Source: Alkalihalobacillus bogoriensis ATCC BAA-922 (lineage in GTDB: Bacteria > Bacillota > Bacilli > Bacillales > Bacillaceae_F). Taken from it: a DNA stretch of 64,000 bases. The DNA is taken from positions 372,001 through 436,000 of the forward strand of contig NZ_JHYI01000006.1 in the NCBI RefSeq assembly GCF_000621445.1, read 5' to 3'. The notes beneath the pieces are model-generated. The model saw only the letters and a list, made by a program, of their open reading frames with translations, was not told where the DNA came from and searched no databases. The stretch's first letter is position 1. Each line of letters begins with the position of its first letter. The position numbers and the translations under genes are program-made. This document shows, in pieces, positions 34,925 through 44,514 of the stretch.

Positions 34925-37315
34925 TTATACTTGTTTTTTTATTAACTTCTTTAATCCTTGAAATAACTGGCCGTTAGCTGTATCCAAAATAAAATGAACA
35001 ACAGGAAATGACATTTGATCTGGTGCGAGCAATGGCATTTTTTTCAGAGGAAGATCGGATGATGTATCCATTAGCATTTTAAACTCAGGATTTTTGTAAT
35101 CGACTTCGCCACCGGTTTGCATCGCAATTCTCTTTTCTATCCCTTTGAAGATTAACCTACATACTAAACTTGTTTCTTTCATCTCATTTATCGAATTTGA
35201 TAAATCGTATGTTCCTTTTGTTTTCGGTACATATTCTGGATATGGCTCATGTATCGTTAAGAAATCCTCTTTTGTTGGTTCTCCTTGTAACGTATAGTAC
35301 CAGTCACTGCAGTCACTTCGCACCGGGTTAACTCCGTCTACCTTTATGTTTTCTTCTAATCGAATATCTTCACAATTCGCTCCAAGCTGAAGGAGGTACG
35401 ATCCACTTTCTACAACCCAGTCTGATTGTCTTTCATCATAAATAGCAAAGCTCCTCGTATCTAATTGTATGGCAATCTCTTTACTTTCCCCAGGTTCAAG
35501 ATAAAGCTTAGCAAAACCTTTCAATTCTCGTTTCGGCCGATAAACACCCACTGTTTGTGGAGAAACATATAACTGAACAACTTCATGGCCTGCCCGTTGT
35601 CCTGTATTTTCTATAGTAGCTGTTACCGTCATTTCTCCCTTGTTACTTCTTTGTATTTTCATTTCGGAATAGTCAAAAGATGTATAGGACAATCCATACC
35701 CAAACGGATATCTCACCTTTTTGTTAGCCGATGTGAAATACCGATAGCCACAATACATGCTTTCCAAATAAGGCGTTTGTCTTGGATTTTTTTGATAATA
35801 GGTACTATTAACGACGTCATCATATGTTAATGGGTACGTTTCCGTCAATTTACCACTCGGATTGACAGCACCGAATAGCAAATCAGCTGCCGCCTGTCCC
35901 CCAGCTTGGCCGGAAAGTTGCATATGAAGAATGGCCTTCCCTTTCTTTTCCCATGGCATTTCAATCGCACTGCCCCCGACAACAACAATAACGATATTCG
36001 TGTGCACTTCAGAAAGCGCATGTAATAATTGAATTTGATTTTGTGGAATTTGCATATGTGTTCTGTCAAAGCCTTCACTTTCAAATATATCTGTAAGTCC
36101 TATACATAGGATGACAACATCTACTTTTTCCGCAAGGGTCACAGCCTTATCTTGAAGAGCTTCCTCGACATGATCCTCTATCGTGTATCCTTCTGCAAAA
36201 GAGACATCCTTTGTATAAGTTTTAACTCCATCAAGTAAGCTGACAAGTTTTGTTGGAGTGACTTGGGATGATCCACTTCCTTGGTATCTCGGGGATTCCG
36301 CTAATTTTCCAATGATCGCTACTTTCGCTTCTTTTTCTAACGGGAGAATGTCATTGTTTTTTAGCAACACACCAGAGGCTTGCGCAATTTGTCTTGCCAA
36401 TTCATGATTGTCCTCAAACACATTTTCTGTTACAGCCCCACTCTTTTGCCTTGTCGTTCGTTCAATCAACGTGAGGAGTCGGTCCACACAGTTATCAATG
36501 TCAGACTCATCAAGGCTACCGTTTTCAACAGCTACCTTTACTTTTTTGTCAAAACTGCCTTTGCTACTCGGCATCTCTAAATCAAGACCGGCTTTGAACG
36601 CATCAATCCGATCATTCATAGCGCCCCAATCCGTCATCACAGCTCCATCAAAGCCCCATTCTTCTCGTAAAATAGTATGGAGTAATCTTTTGTTATCACT
36701 GCAATATGTACCTTCTATTTTGTTATAGGCACACATGAGTGTTGTCGGTTTTGCTTCCTTCACCGCGATTTCAAAAGCTGGCAAATAATATTCTCGCATC
36801 GCACGTTCATCAACAATGACATCCGTTGTCATTCGCTTTAGCTCTTGGTTATTTAAGGCAAAATGTTTTAACGATACACCTGTCCCTGTACTTTGGCAGC
36901 CATGAATCCAAGCGGCAGATAGTTTTCCAGAAAGAAAAGGGTCTTCACTGAAATATTCAAAATTACGACCACAAAGTGGATTTCTTTTCATATTCGTTCC
37001 AGGTCCTAACACAATATTCACACCTAGCTTAACCGCTTCTTTTCCGATCGCTTCCCCCATCTTTGTAATAAGCTCCACGTCCCATGTAGCACTCACTGCA
37101 CTTGCTGTTGGGAAACATGTTGTTGCTACACTGGAATTCAGTCCGAGGTGATCCCCTTCCCCTTCTTGTTTGCGGAGTCCATGAGGCCCATCACTTAAAA
37201 ACAATGATGGTATGCTTAATTCTCTGAACTCTTTAGTTTCCCAGAAAGATTGACCAGAGCATAAAGCAATTTTTTGTTCCAACGTCATGTTTGAAATCGT
37301 CTCTTGATGCTTCAT
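34925..37315 (-). CDS. GH3 beta-glycosidase
   Basis: 796 residues from the ATG at 37315 (ggaggg four bases before). No signal peptide, so it acts in the cytoplasm. The (beta/alpha)8 domain contains KHFALNNQE and the nucleophile Asp in VMTDWGAM. The second domain, GSGSSQVTP, follows, then a fibronectin-III-like domain (about 590-660, GHEVVQLYVSPQ). Sequence alone does not separate beta-glucosidase, beta-xylosidase and related enzymes. No transporter is adjacent. A stand-alone gene with its own terminator. Confidence 0.88.
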   Translation of the reverse strand: MKHQETISNMTLEQKIALCSGQSFWETKEFRELSIPSLFLSDGPHGLRKQEGEGDHLGLNSSVATTCFPTASAVSATWDVELITKMGEAIGKEAVKLGVNIVLGPGTNMKRNPLCGRNFEYFSEDPFLSGKLSAAWIHGCQSTGTGVSLKHFALNNQELKRMTTDVIVDERAMREYYLPAFEIAVKEAKPTTLMCAYNKIEGTYCSDNKRLLHTILREEWGFDGAVMTDWGAMNDRIDAFKAGLDLEMPSSKGSFDKKVKVAVENGSLDESDIDNCVDRLLTLIERTTRQKSGAVTENVFEDNHELARQIAQASGVLLKNNDILPLEKEAKVAIIGKLAESPRYQGSGSSQVTPTKLVSLLDGVKTYTKDVSFAEGYTIEDHVEEALQDKAVTLAEKVDVVILCIGLTDIFESEGFDRTHMQIPQNQIQLLHALSEVHTNIVIVVVGGSAIEMPWEKKGKAILHMQLSGQAGGQAAADLLFGAVNPSGKLTETYPLTYDDVVNSTYYQKNPRQTPYLESMYCGYRYFTSANKKVRYPFGYGLSYTSFDYSEMKIQRSNKGEMTVTATIENTGQRAGHEVVQLYVSPQTVGVYRPKRELKGFAKLYLEPGESKEIAIQLDTRSFAIYDERQSDWVVESGSYLLQLGANCEDIRLEENIKVDGVNPVRSDCSDWYYTLQGEPTKEDFLTIHEPYPEYVPKTKGTYDLSNSINEMKETSLVCRLIFKGIEKRIAMQTGGEVDYKNPEFKMLMDTSSDLPLKKMPLLAPDQMSFPVVHFILDTANGQLFQGLKKLIKKQV

Positions 37316-37375
37316 AATTCCCTCCACTAATCGTTTCCTTTAAAATTCCCACTTATTGCAAAGATGAAACACACA

Positions 37376-37726
37376 TTATGTTCGTAATATTTTCTCCATC
37401 GCCTTTCCTTTCGCCAGCTCATCAATTAACTTATCTAGATAGCGAATTTCTCGCATTGTTGGCTCTTCAACGTTTTCTACACGGACACCACAGACGACAC
37501 CTTTGATTAACGTTCGCGAAGGATTCAGTCGGGGGGCTTCTTCAAAAAAAGTCTCAAAATTTGTTTGTTTTTCCAATTGTGCTTCAAATTGCTCTTGACT
37601 ATACCCCGTCAACCAACAGATGATTTCATCTACTTCAGTTTTCGTCCGACCTTTTTTCTCTGCCTTTGCTACATAATGGGGATAGACGTTTGCAAAACTC
37701 ATTGTATAAATTTTATGCTTCGCCAT
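37376..37726 (-). CDS. DUF2200 protein
   Basis: 116 residues beginning [42 protein letters not shown], with the family's [15 protein letters not shown] and [10 protein letters not shown]. Function of DUF2200 is unknown. It sits 60 bp upstream of the GH3 gene on the same strand and may be cotranscribed. Confidence 0.82.
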   Translation of the reverse strand: MAKHKIYTMSFANVYPHYVAKAEKKGRTKTEVDEIICWLTGYSQEQFEAQLEKQTNFETFFEEAPRLNPSRTLIKGVVCGVRVENVEEPTMREIRYLDKLIDELAKGKAMEKILRT

Positions 37727-37878
37727 GATTGAGCCCTTCCTTCTCTAGTTTCCTTTATTATAGTTCGAGAAATTGGCGTGTTCAAACAAGTTACTGTCAA
37801 TACACTTTTTGTTGTACCATTAGAGTGTTAGTTTAGCTATTTTCCTTTATTTATTTTAGGATAAACAAAATATCTTCG

Positions 37879-37897
37879 TTGTTCATTTGTTGTTCAT
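37879..37897. promoter_or_regulatory. Direct repeat, candidate response-regulator site
   Basis: TTGTTCAT at 37879-37886 and again at 37890-37897, 11 bp apart start to start. Tandem sites spaced by one helical turn are typical for OmpR/PhoB-type regulators. It lies 50 bp before the hydrolase gene that leads the two-component operon. Confidence 0.5.
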
Positions 37898-37946
37898 ATT
37901 CCTCTGTTATTCTCTTTATGAAATAGATGGAAGGGAGTAATAGACG

Positions 37947-39338
37947 ATGAAACTGTTCGAAATTTGTTTGTTTATTGTGACTGGGTTGATGGTGTATGGA
38001 TATGTGTTTCGTTTATGGACGAATAACAAAAAGAGTGTAGCTTTAGTTGTACTTGGAGTTGTCTTATTCATTCTCCATGTAATGGTAGAAGGCCTTAGAT
38101 TTCAGCTTATCCCGCTTTATGTAGTATTTGTATTAATTGGCGGCGGAGTTGTTATTAGTATGATGAAAAACAAGAAATCATTAGATTTCAAGCCGAGTTT
38201 ATGGAAAAGAATATCCGTTGGGGGTATAGGTACGTTACTTTTAACTGCTACATTATTCGTTACCCTTTATTTTTTCCCAATTATAAAAATTCCTGCACCA
38301 ACAGGACCTTATGCCGTGGGGGTAACCAATTATCATTGGGTAGATTCAAATCGAGAGGAACCTTACGCAGATCCTCCCGTTGACCACCGAGAGCTGATGG
38401 TTCGGGTATGGTATCCAGCTGAGTTGGATAAGGACGCTAGAAAAGCTCCCTATGCTTTAGATTCAGAGGACACAAAAAGAGTAGGTGAAAATCTTTCTAT
38501 AGATTTACGAATGACCCTCTACTCTTGGCTTCAAGCGGAAAATCATTCGTATTCAGATGCGCCCCTCTCAAAAGAAAAAGAACAATTTCCTGTGTTAGTA
38601 TTTTCACCAGGATTTGGCTTTTCTCCCTATATGTATACAAGTATAATAGAAGAATTGGCTAGTCAAGGTTATATTGTATTCGGTATCGAACATCCCTACC
38701 ATTCGGAAATCCCTACAGTCTTTCCAGGAGGACGAGTGGCTAAAGGAGATATGAGCTTGCCAGAAGAGAATGAGCTTATCGACGAGGAAATAATAATATG
38801 GGTAGAAGATGCTTTATTTGCGATTGAAAAAATTACAGAAATCAATGAAAACGACCCACACGGACTGCTGACAGGAAGCCTAGATTTATCACGTATGGGC
38901 ATGTTTGGTCATTCTTTCGGAGGTGCTACAACAGCTCAGGTCATGAATCTTGAGCCAAAAATCATCGCAGGAGCCAACATGGATGGCTTCTTCTTTGGAC
39001 CACTAATCGAGGAAGGCCTTGCTCATCCTCTTATGCTCCTAGCTGGTTCTGAGGAAATGATCCTTCTTGATAAGGAAGGCGGGGATCCTGTACCAAAAGC
39101 TGAATATCCAGAGTGGGCTATTGAATTTGCTGCAGACGAAAGAAAGCGAAGGGAAAGTGCACTAAAAAATAAAGGAGTCACAGTTGTTTTTGAAGAAGCT
39201 GATCACCTTAGCTTTTCAGACGCTATGTTGTACTCTCAATTTCTTGATTTAGCTGAATACGACCCAATTTTATTAGCAAAAATTAATCAAGCTTTGCAAC
39301 ACTTCTTTGATGAGCAGTTAAAAGAAAAGAGTCATTAG
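37947..39338 (+). CDS. Membrane-bound alpha/beta hydrolase (PAF-acetylhydrolase-like)
   Basis: 463 residues. Four hydrophobic segments in the first 120, then a soluble hydrolase domain. The nucleophile elbow GHSFGGATTA carries the catalytic Ser; HPYHSE and a C-terminal ADHLSF supply other likely triad members. Related to the platelet-activating-factor acetylhydrolase-like esterases. Cotranscribed with a response regulator (29 bp) and a histidine kinase, so the hydrolase is probably either the output or the signal-modulating enzyme of that system. The start has ggaagggag. Confidence 0.78.
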   Translation: MKLFEICLFIVTGLMVYGYVFRLWTNNKKSVALVVLGVVLFILHVMVEGLRFQLIPLYVVFVLIGGGVVISMMKNKKSLDFKPSLWKRISVGGIGTLLLTATLFVTLYFFPIIKIPAPTGPYAVGVTNYHWVDSNREEPYADPPVDHRELMVRVWYPAELDKDARKAPYALDSEDTKRVGENLSIDLRMTLYSWLQAENHSYSDAPLSKEKEQFPVLVFSPGFGFSPYMYTSIIEELASQGYIVFGIEHPYHSEIPTVFPGGRVAKGDMSLPEENELIDEEIIIWVEDALFAIEKITEINENDPHGLLTGSLDLSRMGMFGHSFGGATTAQVMNLEPKIIAGANMDGFFFGPLIEEGLAHPLMLLAGSEEMILLDKEGGDPVPKAEYPEWAIEFAADERKRRESALKNKGVTVVFEEADHLSFSDAMLYSQFLDLAEYDPILLAKINQALQHFFDEQLKEKSH

Positions 39339-39367
39339 TTCAAAAAAATGATATAGGGGAATTCTTT

Positions 39368-40042
39368 ATGAGTAGATTGCTTGTTGTTGATGATGACCCA
39401 CATATTAGAGAGTTAGTAAAGCTAGCGCTTCGTGTAGATGGTTATGACCTCACCGAAGCAGAAAGTGGAACGGAAGCTCTCCTCATTATAAACCGTGAGC
39501 GCATCGATGCTGCTATTGTGGATATTATGCTCCCAGGGGTGGATGGATTGCATGTTTGCCGTGAAATAAAGCAATACTATGACATCCCAGTCCTTATGCT
39601 GACGGCGAAGGGAACAAATGGAGATAAGATAAAAGGCTTTCAGTCAGGTACAGACGATTATTTAGTAAAGCCATTTGACCCAGTAGAATTAAAATATAGA
39701 ATCAAGGCATTATTACGGAGGTTTCGAATGGAAAATGGTTATTCTGTACAAATTGGAAATGTATATATGAATAGAGAGCGTGTTGTTCGGGTTGGTGAAA
39801 AGTCTATAAGACTACCACCTAAGGAGTTCGATTTACTGTTTAAACTAGCAGCCCATCCTAATCGTGGTTTAACGCGTGAGCAATTAATTGAACATGTGTG
39901 GGGAATTGATTTTGAAGGAGATGAGCGGACTGTCGACGTTCATGTAAAGCGGTTGAGAGAACGCTTTTCAAAGCTGACCGACAACTTTGAAATTGTGACT
40001 GTTCGAGGGCTAGGTTATCGGTTGGAGACTAAACATGTTTAA
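39368..40042 (+). CDS. OmpR/PhoB-family response regulator
   Basis: 224 residues. The receiver domain has acidic residues VDDDP and phospho-acceptor Asp in VDIMLPGVDG, then the conserved Lys in VKPFDP. The C-terminal winged helix (about 125-222) has LTREQLIEHVWG and RTVDVHVKRLRERF. An aggggaa site precedes. Overlaps the kinase by 8 bp. Confidence 0.95.
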   Translation: MSRLLVVDDDPHIRELVKLALRVDGYDLTEAESGTEALLIINRERIDAAIVDIMLPGVDGLHVCREIKQYYDIPVLMLTAKGTNGDKIKGFQSGTDDYLVKPFDPVELKYRIKALLRRFRMENGYSVQIGNVYMNRERVVRVGEKSIRLPPKEFDLLFKLAAHPNRGLTREQLIEHVWGIDFEGDERTVDVHVKRLRERFSKLTDNFEIVTVRGLGYRLETKHV

Positions 40043-41348
40043 AACATTATATGTACGAGCTGTTTGTATCTATTTAGGAGTGTTGATATTTAGTGTAGTT
40101 TTTAGTGTAGTTGTGACTTTCTTTATCTTTTATGAAAAAGTAAGTCAGGACCAAGAACAAATTTTCCATGAAAAAGCCGAGTTAATCTTCGAGTTATATG
40201 AACAAACTCAGCCAAACGATTTTCAAACTTTTATGGAAAATTTATCAAAGGCTTCTTCTTTGTCAATACAATTGGTAGAACCAGAGACGAATCATATTCA
40301 AACCTTTAACCTAACAGAAGAAACAAAATTAAATCAAGGTGATTTGGCTATGACAGCTTATACAGTCCCTTGGAATCTTGAAGGGACTGTCTATCACATG
40401 ACAATAACCGATGACTATCCAGAAGGCGATCTTCTAGAGTTACTAACTCTTCTGAGCCTTATCTTAATAACTGGAATAATGTTAGTACTCGTAGCCACTC
40501 GTTATTTAGTAAGACCTGTGAACGCAGTGACAAGAGTAGCAAAGGAAATATCGATGGGAAACTTCAATGTTCGCTTACCAACAACACGTAAAGATGAATT
40601 GGGTAGTTTGTCTGAAAATATTAATCAGATGGCTAATGAATTAGGTCATTTAGAACAAGAAAGACAAGAGTTTGTAGCGAACGTATCACATGAGTTTCAA
40701 TCGCCATTAACCTCAATAAGAGGATTTTCTTCTATGCTTCTAAAAGGCGACATCATTGAAGAGGATAGACAAAGAGCACTAACGATTATTCAGAGTGAAA
40801 GTGATAGACTTTCTAGGTTGAGTGATCATTTATTAAAATTGACTGTGCTTGATTCTGATAGACACAACTATTCGCCTATTGAGTATGATATATCAGAGCA
40901 AATCCGCCGGACTGTATTTGCGTTAGAACCTCAGTGGGCAAAAAAAAATCTTCAAGTTGAAATGAATGCAGACAAAACATTGCTACTTGCACAAGAAGAT
41001 TTGATGAGCCAAGTTTGGATCAACCTCATGTCGAATGCAATTAAATTTACTCCTCAAGGTGGAAAAATTAGTATCCTTGTAAGCTCGTTACAAGAGTATA
41101 TCGAAGTACGGTTTAAAGATAATGGAATACCGATACCACCGGAAGAAAAAGACCGTATTTTTAGTAGGTTTCATAAAGTAGATCGTATGAGGGATAGGAA
41201 AATCGGTGGAAATGGTTTAGGGTTAGCTATTGTAAAAAAGATAATCGAAATTCACCATGGAAGGGTATATGTTGATCAAAAAAATAAAACGGAGAAATCA
41301 TTTGTTGTTTTGTTACCCAATAATACTAGTACAAGGAGCCGTATCTAA
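40035..41348 (+). CDS. Sensor histidine kinase
   Basis: 437 residues. Two membrane helices (about 10-32 and 135-155) flank an outward sensor domain. HAMP follows, then HisKA with the phospho-His in VSHEFQSPLTS, N box INLMSNAIKF, and G boxes GIPIPPEEKD and GNGLGLAIVKK. Pairs with the upstream response regulator. The signal is unknown. Confidence 0.95.
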   Translation: MFKTLYVRAVCIYLGVLIFSVVFSVVVTFFIFYEKVSQDQEQIFHEKAELIFELYEQTQPNDFQTFMENLSKASSLSIQLVEPETNHIQTFNLTEETKLNQGDLAMTAYTVPWNLEGTVYHMTITDDYPEGDLLELLTLLSLILITGIMLVLVATRYLVRPVNAVTRVAKEISMGNFNVRLPTTRKDELGSLSENINQMANELGHLEQERQEFVANVSHEFQSPLTSIRGFSSMLLKGDIIEEDRQRALTIIQSESDRLSRLSDHLLKLTVLDSDRHNYSPIEYDISEQIRRTVFALEPQWAKKNLQVEMNADKTLLLAQEDLMSQVWINLMSNAIKFTPQGGKISILVSSLQEYIEVRFKDNGIPIPPEEKDRIFSRFHKVDRMRDRKIGGNGLGLAIVKKIIEIHHGRVYVDQKNKTEKSFVVLLPNNTSTRSRI

Positions 41349-41410
41349 GAGAAGGTATTGGATGTAGCCCTGTTCATTACATTTTTAAAGCAGTTAGAAA
41401 ATAACTAAAA

Positions 41411-41450
41411 AAAACAGTAGGTGGGCTAGTCCCTTCTACTGCTTTTTTTT
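41411..41450 (+). terminator. Terminator of the hydrolase-two-component operon
   Basis: CAGTAG and CTACTG arms with a T-run of eight, preceded by an A-run. Confidence 0.8.
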
Positions 41451-41565
41451 ATAAAACTTACATTACCATATTCTTTCCCTACACCAATTTAGTCTTTAAT
41501 TCAGGGACAATATATGTTCTCTGAATTGTATAGGTTGTTCGTCTACGTTATCTTAGAGTCGCTTA

Positions 41566-41844
41566 TCAAACTTCCTGTTTTATCGGCTTTAGAAAATGAT
41601 CTAAAACTAAAGAAATGATAATACTGATTAATGAAGCTGTAAATAATAGTTGACCTAAGCCAATAAAAATAAATGACTGTTCTCCCAATATCAATGACAT
41701 GCCTATCAAACCTATTACAAGACCTAAACCAAGTGAAACAGTAAGAAATTTTAGGTGGAAATGTGATTTGTTACTCTTATATTGAACTAGTTGAATTCCT
41801 GTAGATATAATTACAAAAAATAAGATTACATAGAAAAGTGGCAT
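41566..41844 (-). CDS. Small three-helix membrane protein
   Basis: 92 residues, three hydrophobic segments with basic and polar loops. Good ribosome site ggaggg. No motif is recognised. It lies on the opposite strand to the two-component operon. Confidence 0.6.
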   Translation of the reverse strand: MPLFYVILFFVIISTGIQLVQYKSNKSHFHLKFLTVSLGLGLVIGLIGMSLILGEQSFIFIGLGQLLFTASLISIIISLVLDHFLKPIKQEV

Positions 41845-41927
41845 AAATTATCCCTCCTAATACGTCTCTTATATAAGGATTGTAAACTAAACTACAAAAA
41901 ATTACCAGATAAGAACGAATAATTTAA

Positions 41928-41957
41928 TTGATTCTTTACAATCACTCGGAATATAAT
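41928..41957 (+). promoter_or_regulatory. Promoter of the tRNA-like RNA
   Basis: -35 TTGATT (41928-41933), 18-bp spacer, perfect -10 TATAAT (41952-41957). The predicted start falls at 41964-41967, right at the 5' end of the acceptor stem. Confidence 0.7.
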
Positions 41958-41966
41958 TTATTTAAC

Positions 41967-42161
41967 GCCTCTGTAGCTCTAGAAGGGAAGAGCGCCGGAA
42001 AACAATTGTAGCACCGGGTCGCAAGGTAAGGGTTTCAGAAGCACCGAAAAGCATACTAGCTGAGACAGGTGGAACTCCTGTCGGTGAAATTCCGTAGGGA
42101 AGCGTGTTCCCCCTAACCTATGCTTACGAAAGGAGTACGGGTTCGAATCCCGTCAGAGGCA
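41967..42161 (+). ncRNA. tRNA-like RNA with about 120 extra bases between D and T arms
   Basis: Acceptor stem GCCTCTG (41967-41973) pairs with CAGAGGC (42154-42160), followed by discriminator A. Positions 8-9 are TA. D arm GCTC-(10 nt with GGG)-GAGC (41976-41993). T arm ACGGG-TTCGAAT-CCCGT (42137-42153) is a canonical B box. Between G41994 and the T arm lie 142 nt instead of about 22. They fold into helices AAGCATA/TATGCTT (42049-42055 with 42119-42125), GACAGG/CCTGTC, GGGAA/TTCCC and CCGG/CCGG. No normal anticodon arm is found. It has its own promoter and a T6 run at 42170-42175. Not matched to tmRNA, T-box or a group I core. Confidence 0.65.
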
Positions 42162-42359
42162 TTGTAGTGTTTTTTCGTATAGATGTTTGAAGGTATACTG
42201 AGGAAAGATTCAAAAAAAAAGTCTCTTTAGATGCCGAGAAACTTTGTCGTAACTGATTAAAGGCAGCACGATAAATATTATCTCCTCGGCACTCTGTTCC
42301 AACGAGGTCTTTATGGACCTACAAATAAAAGTAGAGATAGCTAATTTTTATTTAAAGGA
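42162..42359. other. Intergenic region after the tRNA-like RNA
   Basis: Holds the T6 run, a TGCCGAG...CTCGGCA inverted repeat (about 42232-42297) and a short AGGTC/GGACCT hairpin (about 42305-42320). These are probably terminator elements of the minus-strand gene that ends at 42360. No gene seen. Confidence 0.5.
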
Positions 42360-42938
42360 TTAATCTTTGAGTAAATCTTTAATATCACTTAACAGTATCT
42401 CAATCCCAATCTCCTTGCCGAACTTTAGCGTGTTTTTAGTAGTAAATTCCCCAAATTGCTTAACTCCAACGGCAATTGCAACCAATAAATCCTCTTTTAA
42501 AAACACATCAGATTCACTTAATATATTTTCATAATCATCCGTTAGAACAAACTGATACCCCTTCTTTTCTTTACTAATCGTTAAATTATCCATAATTCCT
42601 ATTAATTCAATATTATAACTGGTGTCTTTTGCATTTTTATGGAGGATTCTTAGAAAGCTCGACCATGCAGAGACTACATCATCTGTTTCCGTATCAACCG
42701 GAGCAAGCTCCAAGGGAGGACCTAATTTTATATCTTTCCGTTCAAATAGTACCTCTCCATTAATTTTTATTTCTAAGTAACCAGGTAAATAATCTTCCTC
42801 ATACTCTAGCAACTTTACTGCAGCCATTTCAGCTAAAGGGTGGTCGATCGGCAAATAGGATTCCTCTACCTTCGATAAATATCCCCATTCAGGAATGTGG
42901 TTTGAAACAAATGTTTTGATTTCTAATGTATTTTTCAA
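42360..42938 (-). CDS. 192-residue protein of unknown function
   Basis: Soluble, acidic, mixed alpha/beta; no signal or membrane segment. Segments such as PGYLEIKINGEVLFE, FLRILHKNAKDTSYNIEL and YQFVLTDDYENILSE look like a curved beta-sheet domain. Family not recognised. Weak ribosome site. It stands alone between the tRNA-like RNA and the island. Confidence 0.6.
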   Translation of the reverse strand: MKNTLEIKTFVSNHIPEWGYLSKVEESYLPIDHPLAEMAAVKLLEYEEDYLPGYLEIKINGEVLFERKDIKLGPPLELAPVDTETDDVVSAWSSFLRILHKNAKDTSYNIELIGIMDNLTISKEKKGYQFVLTDDYENILSESDVFLKEDLLVAIAVGVKQFGEFTTKNTLKFGKEIGIEILLSDIKDLLKD

Positions 42939-43154
42939 TCTTATCGCCTCAATTCAAAAAGTGTCCTTGTGTAACAGTCACTTTATATTTTTATCCGTTC
43001 ACTTGTACCAGTAACTTTCGACACTTTTTATTATAAAAATTCTATTAACGAGAACGTCCTTCCTCTAACGATACTGCAAAATGAGTTGCATTTTCGCTTT
43101 AGATAAAACTACTTTTCTGCTCAATTTTTATTGTAGCCTTTCTAACCACTAATC

Positions 43155-43256
43155 AAAAACGACACACCTTCTCATCATGGTGAGAAACCGCGTCGTTATA
43201 AACAATATGTATGGTGGAGCATAGCGGGATCGAACCGCTGACCTCTATGCTGCCAG
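43155..43256. repeat. Left attachment repeat with tRNA-Ala 3' fragment
   Basis: Bases 43212-43256 (minus strand) match the anticodon-to-CCA half of tRNA-Ala; 43155-43200 is the tRNA's terminator hairpin. The 5' half of the tRNA is absent, so this is a scar. Confidence 0.92.
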
Positions 43257-43767
43257 TCAACCTAAGAAAATAAAGTATGGGAAAACGGCTTAAAATAGGG
43301 ATTTTTAAGGTTAACCTTACGAAAAGAGGCCATTTTAGAATCAAATGTGAACTTTTGTGAAGTTTTTGGGTGAATGCACGTGGTCAGTTCACATAAATAA
43401 ACGTATTAAACTAACAGGCATACATCTCAATAATTCTAATGAATTACTTTATTTCCTCCTTTTTCTCACGGGAAAACGATCGACATTCCTGGTATCCTTA
43501 ACTTTATCTTTGTCTAAGCATTTTGCTGGGAATTCTGAAACCATGCCAATTTGAGGAATATCATTCTTTATTGAACAGTATCCTAGTACTGAGCAGTAAA
43601 TGGAAAAAGAGTGGATTAAGGTAACTGGAACTGATACAGAACAACAATAGTGTAACTATTATAGCAAGTAAAGTAACAGGACTTTCCCTACTAATCCATA
43701 TTAATTCATTCTAAATAGCACTGATAAGATTTTAGCACTTTCATAATGGAATTCCAAATAATTCATT
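43257..43767. other. Left end of island, no recognised gene
   Basis: 511 bp. TGTGAACTTTTGTGAAG near 43348-43364 resembles TGTGAATTTCTGTGAACG at the right end (about 49976-49993). This could be an integrase arm-binding repeat. Short open frames here have no ribosome site and no likeness. Confidence 0.5.
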
Positions 43768-44514
43768 CTAGTCATTACAACATGTCCCTTCAGCCACTAT
43801 GTGACCAGATTTGCTTATTTTAGTTTGAATATATTTCTCATTAAATTCGGAAACATCCCCCCACAATGGTTTTCTTTCTGATACTGTAAGCCCAGCACTT
43901 TTTAAAGCTTCCAACTTTTTAGGGTTATTTGTCATTAACGTAACTGGTTTTGAACGAAGTGCCTTTAGAACTTGAATGGCATCTGAATAGTTTCTAGAAT
44001 CATCCACAAAGCCAAGAGCTTCATTAGCTTCCACGGTATCAAGCCCGTTCTCTTGTAAAATATAGGCCATAGCTTTACTAAATAGACCAATCCCTCTTCC
44101 TTCATGATTTGCTAAGTAAAATAAAGCACCTGTTCCATGTTCAACAATATTCTTCAGTTTTAATTGAAAGCCACAATCGCAGCGTTTACTACCGAATATG
44201 TCACCGGTATGACAGATAGAATGCATTCTAATGATTGCTTCATCTGCATTTGCAAGATTTCCATATACTAAAACACTCGATTGCTGTAATTCAGCTAAAT
44301 TTGCAGACGCTAGCTTAGTAATAATTCCTTCGTAATCTGCGGTTACTTCGTCACAATTTAACCAGCAATACCATTGAAATACGACTGTTTCTCTATCCAA
44401 ACTAACAGGAAGTCGAATCGGACCTACTAGATAAATTGACCCTTTATCTGTTTCAATTAGCTGAATTTTATCTTCTAGGACAGAAATAACTTTAGAATCA
44501 TAAGTTGTTTGCAT
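43768..44514 (-). CDS. ribA: GTP cyclohydrolase II (RibA-type), stand-alone
   Basis: Opens GTP to the first intermediate of riboflavin synthesis. 248 residues. Zinc/catalytic block MHSICHTGDIFGSKRCDCGFQL keeps the three cysteines; HEGRGIGL (usually QEGRGIGL) and FVDDSRNYSDA match the family, as does MTNNPKK. The N-terminal about 75 residues replace the DHBP synthase of normal Bacillus RibA fusions. The rest of the riboflavin operon is absent. It may supply flavin or GTP-derived compound to island enzymes, or be a paralogue of changed reaction. An aaaggag site precedes the ATG. Confidence 0.85.
   Translation of the reverse strand: MQTTYDSKVISVLEDKIQLIETDKGSIYLVGPIRLPVSLDRETVVFQWYCWLNCDEVTADYEGIITKLASANLAELQQSSVLVYGNLANADEAIIRMHSICHTGDIFGSKRCDCGFQLKLKNIVEHGTGALFYLANHEGRGIGLFSKAMAYILQENGLDTVEANEALGFVDDSRNYSDAIQVLKALRSKPVTLMTNNPKKLEALKSAGLTVSERKPLWGDVSEFNEKYIQTKISKSGHIVAEGTCCND

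Noticed and set aside
41967-42161. Group I intron in a tRNA
   Set aside because: Exons would leave only about 120 nt, shorter than known group I introns, and no P3-P7 core sequence was found.
41967-42161. tmRNA
   Set aside because: Too short, has a normal D stem and lacks a tag reading frame and CCA.
43357-43554. 65-codon ORF at the left island end
   Set aside because: No ribosome site, no family likeness.
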